The notes beneath the pieces were generated by a model, which did no database searches, had not been told where the DNA came from, and worked only from the letters and a program-made list of their open reading frames with translations. Positions 1-12,350 of a stretch of DNA of 64,000 bases are shown here, piece after piece. This DNA comes from Pseudoips prasinana. Its lineage: Eukaryota; Arthropoda; Insecta; Lepidoptera; Nolidae. Location of the stretch: positions 20,638,330 through 20,702,329 of the forward strand of contig OX621245.1 in the NCBI GenBank assembly GCA_951640165.1, in the 5' to 3' direction. Numbering within the stretch: position 1 is the first letter of the stretch; every line of letters starts with the position of its first letter. A program made the translations under genes and the position numbers.

Positions 1-750
1 AGGGTGCCCCATGGAGTGGGGTTACTAATTTGTAGTCTTATTTGTTAGATGGCTTAGAGCCTCCGATCTCCTTTATTGTCCGATGAAGTAGTGAAATCCT
101 TCTTTGTTAATTGTAAACGTCAGGTAAAAATATGTTTCTTTTTTTGGGAAACTTCTTACAGGTTTCTTGAGAATTCTTCATTTATATATTAAAAGGGATG
201 ACATATTTGCATTAGAAATAATGGGATGTTTGTCACAAAAAAAAACTGTCGCCGCTCGTGACTTGCATCAATTTGCGCTCGTATTTAAACTTTTTCTACT
301 AAACAAACAGTTCGGAAATTATATAAACATTGACGACAGGAAGCGCACTTCAAACAAGCGTGACAGTGTCAGTGCGCCGGCGCAGACGAGAAGATGGATG
401 GTAAATGGCGCCTGAAGATTAACCTGACGGGAGATCACTTTCTAATATTAACACTATGCGTGCTTATAAAGATAAGTTTAGTTTAGTGACGTAGGTCAGG
501 ATATTAATATCTATTTTCTAACGTTTTAGGCAGTAAACTGGATATGCGAGCATCTTCTATATGTGTCCATTTCTCATTTGAATCTTCAACGTATTACAAA
601 CCATACTTTACTCAAAATAGCAGTTATGCCAGGACTAAATCGGGTGAGTAGTTTCAAAATATAGTTTTAAAAGTCATGCACCACTTGTATATTGGAAATG
701 TTTGCTCGAAAGCTGTCAATTTAAATATTGATGAATTCACCGTACATTTG
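1..750. other. No recognisable gene
   Basis: AT-rich sequence. A short open frame near 167-415 has no start context, domain or coding bias that I can support. I see no repeat family in this stretch. Confidence 0.5.
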
Positions 751-1004
751 AATAATATCCTGGGTCATTATTTACACACGGCCATCTGATCCCAAACTAA
801 GCATGGCTTGTACTATGGAAACCAGATAACTGATATACATATACTACTCTTCTTTTGTAAATACATACTAATATAGATAATTACACGCAGGCTCAGGACA
901 AACAGACATGTTCATGCACACAAATATCTGTCCTGGGTGGGAATCGAACCCACGACATCCGGCGTGAAAAACAAGCAATCGCTAACCACGCCAACAGGCC
1001 CGTC
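751..1004 (-). mobile_element. tRNA-derived SINE, family A, near full length
   Basis: Read on the minus strand, it starts with a tRNA-like head. An A-box-like GGCGTGGTTAGC and a B-box GGTTCGATTCC are seen around 950-1000. A non-tRNA body follows and ends near 751 in GGATATTATT. The same arrangement recurs at 12421, 28383, 35251 and 44561, which defines the family from this window alone. The boxes imply RNA polymerase III transcription and LINE-assisted mobility (inferred from the class). Confidence 0.85.
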
Positions 1005-1023
1005 AAATTCAATTCTACAAATC

Positions 1024-1331
1024 TATACTATAATAAAATCGTACGAAAGTCAAAACTGTACATTGAATATAATTTAAAAAAGATACTTGGGGCGTGATCT
1101 ACAATCGATATTGAAGCCAAAAATATAGTTTTTAGAATTATTGTCCGTTTGTCTGTATGACTGTTTGTCTGTATTTATGTCCGGGCTAAACTCAAAAAGT
1201 ACTGCATGGATTTCAAATTTTGCATGAATATTACTAAGAGGTCGGGTAAACATATGGGCTACATATTATAACGCTATCCCTCACCAACCGGGATGGAGCT
1301 GTGATAATTTATAAAATTTTACACAGCTAGC
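1024..1331 (+). mobile_element. Short non-autonomous element, copy 1 of an inverted pair
   Basis: The body carries runs like GTCTGTATGACTGTTTGTC and ends in ACACAGCTAGC. The same sequence occurs in reverse at 1740-2066. The terminal CTAG and the GCGGGGCACAGCTAG ends of related copies recall the Helitron-like non-autonomous elements of Lepidoptera (Lep1-type), but that class is inferred. No coding capacity. Confidence 0.7.
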
Positions 1332-1739
1332 TTTTAATAAATAAAAAAATAACGACCAAAAATGAGCCAATTTTAAATAACAATCGTATGCTTTGATTTG
1401 AGGAGATGCGCTTATTACCAGGCTTGTCTATTCCGGGTGTAAGACCACCCACAGTTTGACGACTGTTATTTTAGTGCGCACGTAATTGAGTTGTTGCACC
1501 GTAGCGAACGACGACCCGGCGAACACGCGGTATGCGGTTTTACATGACGACGATGATGCATCCGTCAAAACTATGGACGAAAATAAGCGTAGGAATAGCG
1601 CAAATTGGCGTGGAATTGGTAAAGTTTAAAACAAATCCATCCTCTTTCGAAAGAACTTTTATTGTATTTCCCACAGGACAAACCGAACGGGCTAAAACTT
1701 GTATTGTTTTGAACATAAAATATTGTATATTTATTTTGC
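1332..1739. other. Segment between two inverted repeats
   Basis: About 400 bp bracketed by inverted copies of the same short element. It is slightly richer in GC than its surroundings around 1440-1640 and has open frames on the plus strand, but no motif or splice-bounded exon that I recognise. Confidence 0.35.
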
Positions 1740-2066
1740 TACTAGCTGTGCCCCGCGGTTTTACCCGTGTTCAATTTTATAAATTATCACAGCTCCGCCC
1801 CCGTAGGTGATAGCGCGATAAGATGTAGCCTATATGTTGACTTGACCTCTTAGTAATATTCATGAAAAATTTGAAGTAAATTCATGCAGTACTTTTTGAG
1901 TTCCGGGCTTATCTCAAAAAGTACTACAGACAAACAGATAAACAGACAAATATTCTAAAAAGCATATTTATGGCTTCGATATCGATTGTAGATCACGCCC
2001 CAAGTATCCTTTTTAAAACATATTCAATGTACAGTTTTGACTTTCCCACGATTTTATTATATGTAT
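1740..2066 (-). mobile_element. Short non-autonomous element, copy 2 of an inverted pair
   Basis: Begins at ACTAGCTGTGCCCCGCGG and is the reverse complement of the copy at 1024-1331 over most of its length, with diverged spots. Related elements with the same terminal GCGGGGCACAGCTAG (read outward) lie at 12486, 25459 and 50900. Confidence 0.75.
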
Positions 2067-2457
2067 AGATATGTATATATAGTATGGCGCGTACTGCGCG
2101 GCCATCTATACCACCCAGCCGTGCTCTCGGAGCTGCGGCTGTGCGCCCCTGATGGCTACGTGGGCGCGCGCCGCCGCCCCGCTACGCTCAGCGTACCGGT
2201 AGCAAGAACGAACTTACTCAAGTTCGCCCCCGTGTCGCGTTGCCATACGACTCATAAATTTAATAGCAGCGGAAATTGACATATACTACTGTAGCCTGCC
2301 AAAATTCGCAGAAGTAGCGCAAAGGTGCATTGTATGTAACTCAAATGTATAAATTTTGTTTGTAATTTTAATTATAGCTTATAATATCGTTTTGGTGTAT
2401 GCTGTAAAGATATTGTAATTTGAATTGAAAAATTTAATAAAAAAAAAAAAAAAAAAA
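2067..2457 (+). other. GC-rich tail with AATAAA and poly-A: possible terminal exon or retrocopy
   Basis: A GC-rich block (about 2085-2250) stands out from its AT-rich surroundings. It can be read on the plus strand as an open end of roughly 60-70 codons stopping at 2279. A TATATAG just before it could be a splice acceptor. A plain 3'UTR-like stretch follows and ends in AATAAA fused to a run of about 20 A. The A-run suggests a reverse-transcribed copy or LINE tail. An ordinary last exon with a chance A-run is the alternative. I do not recognise the peptide. Confidence 0.3.
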
Positions 2458-2557
2458 AATATTAATAGCTCAACTTGGAAAGTATCTGGAAGACAATGGT
2501 GCAGGTAATGGCATAATTATGGTAATGTTGTGGTCGTGTCCGTGATTAACCTATATA

Positions 2558-3845
2558 TTAGGTCTTTACCTATGAAATTGCCGTTCTGCAGTACTGGCCA
2601 TTTCAAATCAAAATAATTTTTGTTTGGCTAAGAATTCTAATTTCAAATTAATTTTATTTTAAAAACATGGATTCTTTTTTCCAAAAGTAGTCATTTCTTT
2701 ATTGATTAGTGTTACATTTTCATCGCATTTCAATCTTTTTCGTCATCATGGATACGTTAAAAATTCGAGTAATTATGGAATATGAGTACCGTCGTGGCAG
2801 CAACGCGGCACAAGCGGCACGCAACATCAACGACGTTTACGGAGCTAACACTACAAACCAACGCACCACCTGTTATTGGTTTGCTCGCTTCCGTTCTGGA
2901 AATTTCGACCTGAAAAATGAACCTCGCGGTCGTCCGAAGACTTTGGTCGACAATGACGAATTAAAGGCGGTTGTGGAAGCTGATGATACACAATCTACGG
3001 CTGAATTAGCAGCAGCTTTCGACGTTAGCGTCAAAACAATATTGGTCCATTTGCGTCAAATTGGCAAGGTAAAAAAGCTTGACAAATGGGTGCCCCACGA
3101 ACTCAATGATCGCCAGCGCGAAGTACGCGTCGAGACGTGCCTTGCACTGCTCAACAGACACACAAATGAAGGAATTTTGAACCGCATTGTTACCTGCGAT
3201 GAAAAATGGATTCTGTTTGATAACCGCAAGCGCTCAGCAAGTTGGTTGGATCCTGGTTCAGCACCTAAACAATGCCCTAAATGAAAACTTACCCCTAGAA
3301 AAGTGATGGTCACTGTTTGGTGGTCTAGCGCCGGTGTGATTCATCACAGCTTCTTACCAAACGGGGTGAGCATTACTGCAGATGTGTACTGTGAAGAACT
3401 GAGCACAATGATGGAGAAGCTGGCGCATCTCCAACCAGCATTGGTCAATCGCTCGTCTCCGCTGCTCCTGCACGACAACGCGCGACCTCATACTGCACAG
3501 CAGACGGTCTCCAAGTTGCAAGAACTGGGGTTGGAAGCTCTCCGTCATCCGCCCTACTCACCAGACCTTGCGCCTACAGACTACTACTTTTTCCAGAATT
3601 TGGATAACTTCTTGGCGGGAAAAAAATTCAATACCCGAGAGGCAGTACAAAATGCCTTTGAAGAATTTGTTGCCTCCCGTCCAGCTGATTTCTTTAAGAA
3701 GGGCATCAATAAACTGCCACTGCGATGGCAAAGATGCATTGATTGCATGGGTGATTACTTCGATTAATACAAATAAAAAAATTCATGAAAAAAATTCGTT
3801 TAAACTTTTTCATACAAAACGGCAATTTCATAGGTAAAGACCTAT
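2558..3845 (+). mobile_element. mariner element, near complete (1.29 kb)
   Basis: The left end TTAGGTCTTTACCTATGAAA is repeated in inverted form at the right end (about 3815-3845). The ~30-bp terminal inverted repeats differ at only a few bases. TA dinucleotides at 2556-2557 and 3846-3847 fit the TA target duplication of the Tc1/mariner superfamily. The length is normal for a mariner. The transposase frame fills the inside and carries a single stop, so the copy looks young. Confidence 0.93.
2748..3767 (+). pseudogene. mariner transposase, one in-frame stop
   Basis: Encodes a DDE/D transposase that would excise and reinsert the surrounding element in the nucleus. The frame from ATG 2748 to the stop at 3765-3767 is 339 codons, the usual mariner size, and is broken only by TGA at 3282-3284 (codon 179). 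The N-terminal part has helix-turn-helix character. The WVPHEL linker is present. The three catalytic acidic residues are in the contexts TCDEKW, LLHDNARPH and YSPDLAPTDYYFF, the last two 34 residues apart (D34D). An upstream start at 2709 would add 13 residues that the family does not have. The stop is a single-base change of the CGA-to-TGA kind. This copy cannot make full-length enzyme without readthrough. Confidence 0.93.
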
Positions 3846-3849
3846 TATT

Positions 3850-5540
3850 ATGGACAGCATGAGCTCTACTTTTGCTTATGTTCTGCCCTTTAATGACAAG
3901 GGAGTTAAGGTCGCTACAGCTATTTGGAGAGGAAGGGTCGACAACGCGTGAGTGATAGGATGGATATAGGGCCGTATGCTTGTTTGCCGACTTGGTAGTA
4001 CAAAAATATATCGACATAATTAAGAACAATCAAACAACATGTTGCTTTAAAATAAAACTATCTTATTTTAATTATTCGCACTCCTAGAGGCATCAAATTA
4101 CGACCAGCATTAGTTATAATATCAATTATCTAGATAAAAACTTTTTATTCTGTTATAATTTCTTCTAAGATTACCATTTGAAATATATGGTTTAGAATAA
4201 GTGGAAGAACCTCCTCCGAGATGATCAAACAATGGATCCACGTACAATTACAAAATGTACATGTCATATAGTCTACCAGACGCAAGGACTATGTAAAAAA
4301 ATTAAGTAAGCACCCCGTCAGCAATGCATGTATTTAAAAAGTAGGTAGTAGCACACAAAATACTGGTCACTTTCATAAACAATATTTATAAACTGGGAGT
4401 TTTGACGCCAACGCGGAAAAGGACGCATCGGGGCATTGTTTCATTTTTAAAAACTGGTGTAAATGCAAGTTTTTATGTGTATAGTATATATGGTGGATTT
4501 TAGACATAACTTCTTCGACAACGAACACAAGTGGAGGAAAGTGCCATATTACCGTGAATTGCGATTTTCTGTGTTGAATCTAAAACTCCATATGAGCCTC
4601 TAGCAAAGTCTCCACTGCTTTCCTGGGGTAGGACAAGGACTATGACATGACTGAGACAGACTTTACTTGACATTGACTTAATGACGAATATTAAATGATA
4701 TAATAATATATTTTACTGAAGCTTCATAAGGCCGAAGAAGCCAGAGCCGTAAAACTGAATTTAAAAAAAATATAAACTAAATACCACATTTTGAAAATGG
4801 ATCTTTGATTTTAAAATTTATTTTGTTCCATCCATTTGTCACTTGTTTATTACTTGTTATTTTAATAGCAATAATAATAATATTTCCTAATTTCGATTAC
4901 GTGACTTTTACTTCGTATTTTAAGTGTAATTTGGCGCCTTAGTAGTGTCGCTTACCTTCACCTATAGTAGCTTTTTACAATTTAAATGTGGTCGTATCAA
5001 TCTTAGTGACGAATTTCTTGTTAGTCTCTGTGAACAAAAAAACATCGACCCTGTACCACATAATGATCAAAACATGTAGACATACCTATATTCCCTACCA
5101 TAAGATTCGGGAATCTTTAGGAAATGAATTAGATATGATCAATCCTACAAAAATACTTGAGTGTGAAAAAACTATAAAAACGATGGATCCCTCACTATTT
5201 AATTGAGGCTCATAAAACGGACCACGTCACTGCCAATGCCATGTTCAGCATGACATGGATGTCAAATTTGTTGTGGGACATAATTATCGTATATCGTAGT
5301 GATAGGTGACATGGATAGCTACAAACTCAAAACAAGGTTTTTCCAGGTGAGCTGAACCCAATCAAAGTTTCGAATGTGCGGAATGGATGCTACTTTTGAT
5401 AAAACTGGGCTCTTCTTTTGGCTTCTGAGTTCCACTTTTGACCATCTTCGTATATTAAATAACAATATGAAACATTTATTTCAGTAATTAAATTAAATAA
5501 AATGAAATTATAGCTAAAAATTAGATAAACTACGATACAC
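3850..5540. other. No recognisable gene
   Basis: AT-rich sequence right of the mariner. A few open frames of 60-110 codons have no motif and no coding bias. Nothing was assigned. Confidence 0.5.
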
Positions 5541-5542
5541 TA

Positions 5543-6115
5543 CTAAAAGGCGTCCAATAATCCCTCCGCATCGCTTATGGGAAAAGTGCCCAGAAGGCTG
5601 GCCGCATTGCCACGCTGGATGGCAATGCTGATCCTCTGACCCAAGAATAGACCAGCCCTCTGATCATGGGAAGCGTCGATCAAACGTTTAGCTATTTCCC
5701 GAAATATTAAATGTGCGCTTGGGCCCCATGGTCCTAAGGTTTCTACCCCAAACGGCTCAAAAACAAAATTTGCTGCCAAATTTGTGTATTTGCGCCGTTT
5801 AAGGGTTTCCGCCAAAGCAGCAGCAGCGCCTGCAGAACCCGACGTATGGGGAAGATGGGAGGGCGCAAGGGTGTCGACGCATGTTGCGTCCCACACCAGG
5901 GGCCTACCCATCTTCCACGGAACCAATGACATACCATCGGGTCTCTTTCCATCATCACGTGCCAAGCCGCTCGGTTCTAGAACCGCTGGGACGTCAACGC
6001 TGGAAAGAGCCCGACGGATTATATCATTGATGCTACTGTGGCGTGAGATTCTGCCCGCGCTACGGCAACATGACAGACCATGGCGTCCAAGGTGATCGAC
6101 CGCTAACAATAACAA
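5543..6115 (-). pseudogene. LINE-type reverse-transcriptase C-terminal part
   Basis: An uninterrupted frame of about 190 codons reading leftwards. It contains HGLSCCRSAGRISRH, then NDIIRRAL, DDGKRPDGM, PWKMGRPLVWDATCVDTLAP, EPFGVETLGPWGPSA and SIAIQRGNAASLLGTFP. I know this series from the C-terminal end of repeat-encoded reverse-transcriptase polyproteins found in many animals. No polymerase motifs remain upstream, so the copy is 5'-truncated. The clade is not certain. It is a relic and not a host gene, although the frame itself is still open. Confidence 0.65.
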
Positions 6116-6119
6116 TTGT

Positions 6120-7413
6120 TACACAACGAATGGTTTGCCGAAGTTATTGCAAAACTTCGTACATGGATGTACAGCCCAATGATCCCAAAAAAAGCAGTAA
6201 TCGACTATTTGGGACTCTTAAGGTGAGCTATAAAACCAGTGGCGAGTATAGGTCTGCGAGCAATATTTACGCAACTTTTTGTTAGCCAGGTGTTATTAAA
6301 GAATTCCGTACTAAGAAATAAAAAACTAGATTTATTTTGACCAATTATAACATAAGTGCGTCCACCTATATGAGATATTTTTGTGTATATGTATATCTAT
6401 AGTGGCTATATGTAATAGCATAAACGCACACACGCAATGCTCTTTTCAACATAGATTCTCCTCTCGCGGGTTTGCTACAAAAGATTTCTATTGAAAGAAG
6501 CAGTACTTTTTCGCAATATTTTTCCTTCTTTTGCGAGTTACTGTTGTTTATTGTATTTTGGGTGTTATTTTATATAAAAATACATAACTTTGACTATGAT
6601 ATGATACTTTGTTTTTCCCAATGGGGATGCAATCTGGCGCGGGTTACATAGTCCAATGTTTTATTTTGCTAGACAGTTTAAGCGCACAATGACGCAGTGT
6701 AAGCCTCCTAGATTTACAGTACTGTAAATTTCATTTAAAAAAAAACGTCACTGGTCTATTGTCAGAATTGCGATACAGTAGAAATGTCATATTCAAACTG
6801 CGATGCATTGTAACATTATATACGGTTAAAGATTCTTTATTTCTCTTAAGAATATGTACATTCACTTGCAGAGAAATAAAATAATTAATATAGGACGCCA
6901 AGCGTGGGCTACTTACCAATACTAAACTAAACTAAAATACTAAACTATACAATACAAATAAACACCTAAACAATTTTACAAATAACACAAATACACAAAT
7001 TCCATACATCCATGCCGACTAGATTATAATTTTATTTTTTTTGTGTTGCGGTGGGCATATATGCACGAAGCGCACACGGCGCTGCGCAGCTTATATGATA
7101 TATGTAATTCCATCCTTAAGTATACAATCGTCATCCGTCCTTTACGAAAACGCTATAAAACCATTTTGCCGGTATAATAGCGCAAGCCTTCCTTTATTTC
7201 CCCCTGTACCAAACTGACGGGCATTGTGCGTTATGATTAATAACACGTCATAATGATACGTCAGTTTTTTGTTGTGCGCGTGACGATATTTTCTGTGACA
7301 TTCTTTTCATAGAATGTAGGTCGGTAGAAATAACTCTCTAGTTTAACTTTTCGAACGATACAATATGCACTTCTGAATTCAATTTAGCCAACTATATTAA
7401 TAGAACATTTCAT
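6120..7413. other. No recognisable gene
   Basis: AT-rich sequence. A short imperfect inverted pair (CAAACTGACG ... CGTCAGTTT) lies near 7205-7275. No exon or known repeat was recognised. Confidence 0.45.
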
Positions 7414-7540
7414 GACTGGCCAGTTGGTCTAGTGGTTAGTGTCCCTGACTGCTCAGCCAGAGGTTCGGGTTCGATTCCCGGCCGGATAGAACTAATAATC
7501 GTGTTCATCACAAAAATAAATCTATGTGTGTTTGCTATTA
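7414..7540 (+). mobile_element. tRNA-derived SINE head, family D
   Basis: A tRNA-like head with A-box-like GTTGGTCTAGTGGTTAG and B-box GGTTCGATTCCCGG, then TCGTGTTCATCACA as in the other family D copies at 17588 and 36641. The 3' body is missing or diverged beyond about 7540. A true tRNA gene is excluded because no acceptor stem closes. Confidence 0.7.
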
Positions 7541-7640
7541 CTTGCTTCTGGTTCGACACACAAGAAAACTATTTGTGCGGCCTACATATATGCCCGGTTC
7601 CTTTATTTTACGATCCGTCATTGGACCAACGTTACCATCC

Positions 7641-9930
7641 GTAATTCAGCTACCGATACCGATGCAAAACTAGTGTTCCACAATGCCCTACCTGCGACGA
7701 ACATCCGTAGTTTAAACCACCTACGACTCGTTCGGCGATGAACCTCTCGCTCCTCTTCACGATTAGTTATAACAAAACGTCTACGTCAATTATGCAACTA
7801 AAATCATTTATTATTCTGTAATATTATGTGAGTAATAGTACAAATTACTGTACTTATAGTTACAGTAATAATTTAATTTGCGTTTTAGGTTTAAAATATT
7901 TATAAATCATTAGTATTGAAAATTTGATGTTACGAGTGCATGGTGTGAACAAAACGCGTAACATGAAAGCGCATGGCGCATGCGTCTGTCGTCTGACGTC
8001 TGTCCAGGAGTATTTCATGGTTTCTAAATTAGGGGTTATGAAATCTTAGAAGATAGAAAAATAATCAACCCTTTCTAACGGAAAACAAAGCCATGAATTC
8101 TCTATCAGTTTCAGAGCTAGACATCACGGAAATCTCCTCAAACTCTATGTTAACTACCAAAATAAAATACAAACGACTGGTAAACCGACCGAATTCGACT
8201 AGTAATCAAAGCAGTAACGCCTCGTTATTTTGACAGTTCCGTGACAGTAGAAAATATTTATAGGAACACTTTCGAACGCATCTCCATACAATAAGCTTAC
8301 TAACGTCCTCCCATCCGTTAGTAACCAGACGTTGGTTATTTGGATAACGACTAGTATTTTTTAGGAACGGTTTTGCGTTACGGCTGGTAGAAATTCTAAC
8401 TATTCGTAGTAGAAACGATTCGTTTTTGGAATATAGGAACCGGGCGATAGTTGTTCTTAGTCTGGAGGTGGTTTTTGTCCATAATGCCGTCGTCTTAAAA
8501 AAAATACCAGCTGCCCACCTTATCGACTAATATACTGCCATGCTAGATGCAAAAGAGGTATCTCAATGAAGCCGAGTTTGGAGAAAAATTATGTTTTGTA
8601 AATATAGTTTTCTTTTTTCTTTATAGTTTAGTTAGTTATAGAGAAAGGTTTTTCTATATGTTCTTAATTATTAACCGCTATTTGGTTTTGTTGGTGAAAT
8701 GCGTATTTTCTAAGCAATCCGATGGTATAAAAATCTTCATAAAGATTTTTTTTTTGGTATACCGCTTTTGAACGCCTAGAACGGCAGTATAGTCCGTTCA
8801 ACAGTTGTCTAGTCAAAATATTATTCCATATAAATTGAATTATAAATGTTTAACTTGTTTATCAAACTTTAAATATATGTAAACTTGACGTGCAATAAAG
8901 TCTATTCAAGTTTTAATCAGCTTTGTTAGGGTACGAAATGATATAGTAACCGAAACTGATAAAAGGAAGACTTTACGCTTAATAACATATTTCTCAGGTG
9001 CACGTGCTAGCGAATTTTTTCCAATGTACACACGATACGGTTCCCAATACACCCCTTTTAAAGTATCGTCAATTCCAACTGTCGGTGCAGCAAAGTGTTC
9101 GACTAGTAAAATATCCTCAACACTTTCTTACGCACGTACTCTTTGCATACGACTTTGAATACAAACAACCTGATTTTTGTTTTCTTAAAAATTTTATACT
9201 AACGTGTGCACTGGTTTATTAAACAAACAAGGAATGTATTTCATGGAAGTAAAAAGAAATTATTTCCTCTCCTTTGTTGCATTTGAGAATCTTCGTACAC
9301 ACAATAGAGAGAAAAGATTTTACGTATGTGACACATTTGGGGATTTGTAGGATCTTTTTTATTGTTACGAAAAAACGTTGATGTGTACGGAAGTAAGAAT
9401 AACAACTAAGCTCTTTGCTTGTAACAAATAATGGTTTTCCTTCTCCAAGTTTTCTTTGCTACTACTTAAGTGGATAAGTTTTTGTAATATATCTCTCTAT
9501 GCGAACGACAGTATACAGTACGCGATAAGTGCTCTTTGAATGAATTTCAGCTAAGGAGGTCATATTATCCACGCAATACGAAGGTCATATTATAGTGCAT
9601 AAGTGTACACTTAGAAGTAAAAGAACCCTATTTCCTCACTCTAGTAGATAGTTCAGGCGCAGCGCAGGCCTGACTGCATTAGTTCTCTGGAGTACGAACG
9701 TGTAACACCACTAACTTCCAGGATCCAAGGATTTGAAATTAGACTTCATTATTTGCAGTTCAATATGCTATCAGGGTTGCAGTAAAGGGTTATCTTCACT
9801 GGTTACTAAATCCTTATTAATGCAGACGTGAAACCAACCACGACTAGAAGGCAATTCTTAGCTCAGGTTAAGTTTTACTGGTTTGTAAGTATTGTAATGG
9901 CTTAATATATCCACTGACAGATTGATAGAT
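7641..9930. other. No recognisable gene
   Basis: AT-rich sequence with short open frames only. No domain, splice-bounded exon or repeat family was recognised. Confidence 0.45.
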
Positions 9931-9934
9931 AGAT

Positions 9935-10095
9935 ACACTTTATTGCACCAAATCTAAATATCACATCGCGTAACATGAATTTTCTTAAACTGTAAGGTAC
10001 AAATGGTGGTCTAATCGGTAATGTAGTAATCTCTCCTAGACAACCGTAGGATGAATGAACCAAAGCACTGCAGGGAGACAAAGTGATAGTTGGCC
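9935..10095 (-). repeat. Probable LINE 3' end
   Basis: Begins with a GATAGATAGATA tract followed by CACTTTATTGCACC and a stretch with TCTCTCCTAGACAACC. This resembles the LINE tail at 37655-37800 (CTCTTTATTGTACACC and CTCTTCCAGACAAACC). Read on the minus strand, this is a 3'UTR running into a simple-repeat tail. Confidence 0.45.
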
Positions 10096-10299
10096 GTGCA
10101 TCTACTTATATAAATTTACATATAGATATACTTCCGTAAAAATAATGTTGATATACACACATATAATTTCTAATGATAATATACGGGTTAATTCTTTCTC
10201 TTTACTTACCTTTAAGTAAGTAGAATATCGGTGTACTACTAACTCAAAGGTAAATTGCGTCCGTAGGGAAAGTACAAAGTGCAACAAATATAAATAAAC

Positions 10300-11465
10300 G
10301 AGCTCTATTTTTCTGAATCCTTGTTAAAATAAATTGCTTTTCCATCGTGTTGGTGCTAAAATTTATGTTTATTTCAATAAAGTCAAGTGTTAAGCTTTAA
10401 CGGATAGAACAAATTGCGTTGTTAAGAAGCTCGTTTGACTTTCATTGGCACTTTATCTGGTGTGAATGACTGTCGTCATCCACCCTGTTACATTATCTTC
10501 ATGCCAGTGAACAAGGTGAGTACATATTTCAATAGTGTAACATTCTTTATTTACACAGAAATTTTACATCCAACAATTGTGTACATCGTTTTACAGCCAA
10601 CAATGTTGTAGTTTAGACTTGTGTTGATAGTTAATTTAAAAAATATATTTCCATGAATACGATTCTATCGAAAAAAGAATATTCATGGGAAACACGTGTA
10701 GAATTTACTTTAAAAATAAAGTTGTATCGAATTTAAGAAAAAAACACACATAATTAGCTCTTTTAAGTAAATTTAGAAAACCTTAGAAAAATATTATTAA
10801 AATTATAATTTTGATATTAAAAAACTATGCTATTTTTAATTATTATAATAGTAATCATGTTCAATTGTTTTTCTTACAATTTCTACACGTTCATTTCAAT
10901 TTTTAATATTAATATAAATTCACCATGACATATTATGTAATGTATCAAACGCAATGTAAAGTTGTTACCGAGAAATAAATTGTATTGTAGGTATATTGTA
11001 AAAGTATACAATCTGCATTAAAAATAAGACTTAATCTGCATGAACCTGTAATTAGCTGTGCATGAATCAATTTCTAACATAATAACTATTCCTCCTATAT
11101 ATGCGTCATCCAGTTTTCCATCGGTTAACAATGTTTTCCGTAGAAATAAAATTCGTTTACCTTTTCATATCAGAAATCTGACAAATATTTTATTATAAAA
11201 CAAATGCAATTGTTATGTTAACAGATGAATTGAAACATTTTTCTGGCAGCTGTTATCAAAAGACTCGAGATATTGCCTCATAAAATAAGACACCGACAAC
11301 AGGTATCGAACGGTGTAATACAGATTAAAATATCCAAGTCAAAAACCGAGTCTCTTGTTGTCCGCTCATGTTTACAATCGAAACAAGACAAGACAAGATA
11401 TTTCCGTCAACTTAATTGAACTGACATGAGTTACTTCATTGATATTAAAATTTATTTATTAATAC
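10300..11465. other. Very AT-rich, no gene seen
   Basis: Long AT runs, with no open frame or repeat family that I can support. Confidence 0.5.
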
Positions 11466-11469
11466 GGCG

Positions 11470-11900
11470 GCGAGTGATAAAACGACATTTCACCGGCCGG
11501 TGTGTTTGTTTGTTGACAGATTTCTGCGAATGAGTGCAATTAATTATGACCGATGTCGGTCGTCCGTAGAGCGACTCGCCCGCTTCGCGCTTGCCTTTTG
11601 TTTTTGCTCGCCATTTGTAGAACAATGCAGCGCGTGCGACTTTTATCTCTCCACAAATAAACGAATACTCGTGTCGACTTTTTGTTGGTCTCGCTCGTGG
11701 CCCGCCTTGAGCCTCGCTCCACCACGAAATTTTATTAAGCCCCAACCAAAATGTTACTGAAGTTAAACGAATTTTACCAAGCGGAATATTTCGATCGTCC
11801 GCTAAATGGCGAAGTAACAAACTGTACAGAAGCAAAGTTGCGACGTGCTGACGCGACGTCTATTCTGAGTCTTATTGAGTTTCAACATCGTGGTTTTCTT
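11470..11900. other. CpG-rich patch: possible promoter or 5' exon
   Basis: GC content and CpG count rise sharply against AT-rich flanks (for example CGACTCGCCCGCTTCGCGC near 11572). Open frames of 60-130 codons overlap on both strands, but none has a recognisable motif. Such a patch in an insect genome may be a promoter with an untranslated first exon, or an old GC-rich transposon. I cannot tell which. Confidence 0.25.
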
Positions 11901-12019
11901 CAAGTTAGGATAACAAAAGAAATAGGTAACCTACATTGTTTCAAATATCACGCCATTTACAACACGGGATTGACTCATTACTTTGTAGTCTTTTTATTTG
12001 TTACTTATTTATAGGGATG

Positions 12020-12350
12020 GTCTAATGGAAAGATCAAACGCACTCGGCAGTTAATTTTAATGTCTCGGTGTAAACGGGCACCGAGGCCCGTTAGATATAA
12101 TTAGAGGCATCGGTAAAGCCTCGACGTGCACTGAGCCGCCGCCAGCAGTATTTTGATCTCGTTGACATTTATTATATCACCGACATCGGTACTACAAACG
12201 TGCACCTACTATGAATAAGTGACTATTTTCAACTTTAACGAGTGCGTTAACATTCACGCTTTAGATTGTAGTGATATATTCACGTCAATATCAAGAGGAC
12301 GTCTCTATAAATATGATCGATTGAAATGGAAGTTCAGTGGCTCACTTCAT
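12020..12350. other. No recognisable gene
   Basis: Moderately AT-rich sequence before the hairpin. Nothing assigned. Confidence 0.4.

Noticed and set aside
3706..4029. Minus-strand open frame of 107 codons
   Set aside because: It overlaps the mariner 3' end and terminal repeat on the other strand. No motif or coding bias.
5784..6285. Plus-strand open frames of 80-103 codons
   Set aside because: Shadows of the minus-strand reverse-transcriptase C-terminus at 5543-6115.
7414..7490. Possible tRNA gene (good A and B boxes)
   Set aside because: The acceptor stem does not close and the sequence continues into a SINE body. The same head recurs at 17588 and 36641 in SINEs.
11452..11835. Minus-strand open frame of 127 codons in the CpG-rich patch
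   Set aside because: Overlapped by equally open frames on the plus strand. Composition explains the openness; no motif or start context.
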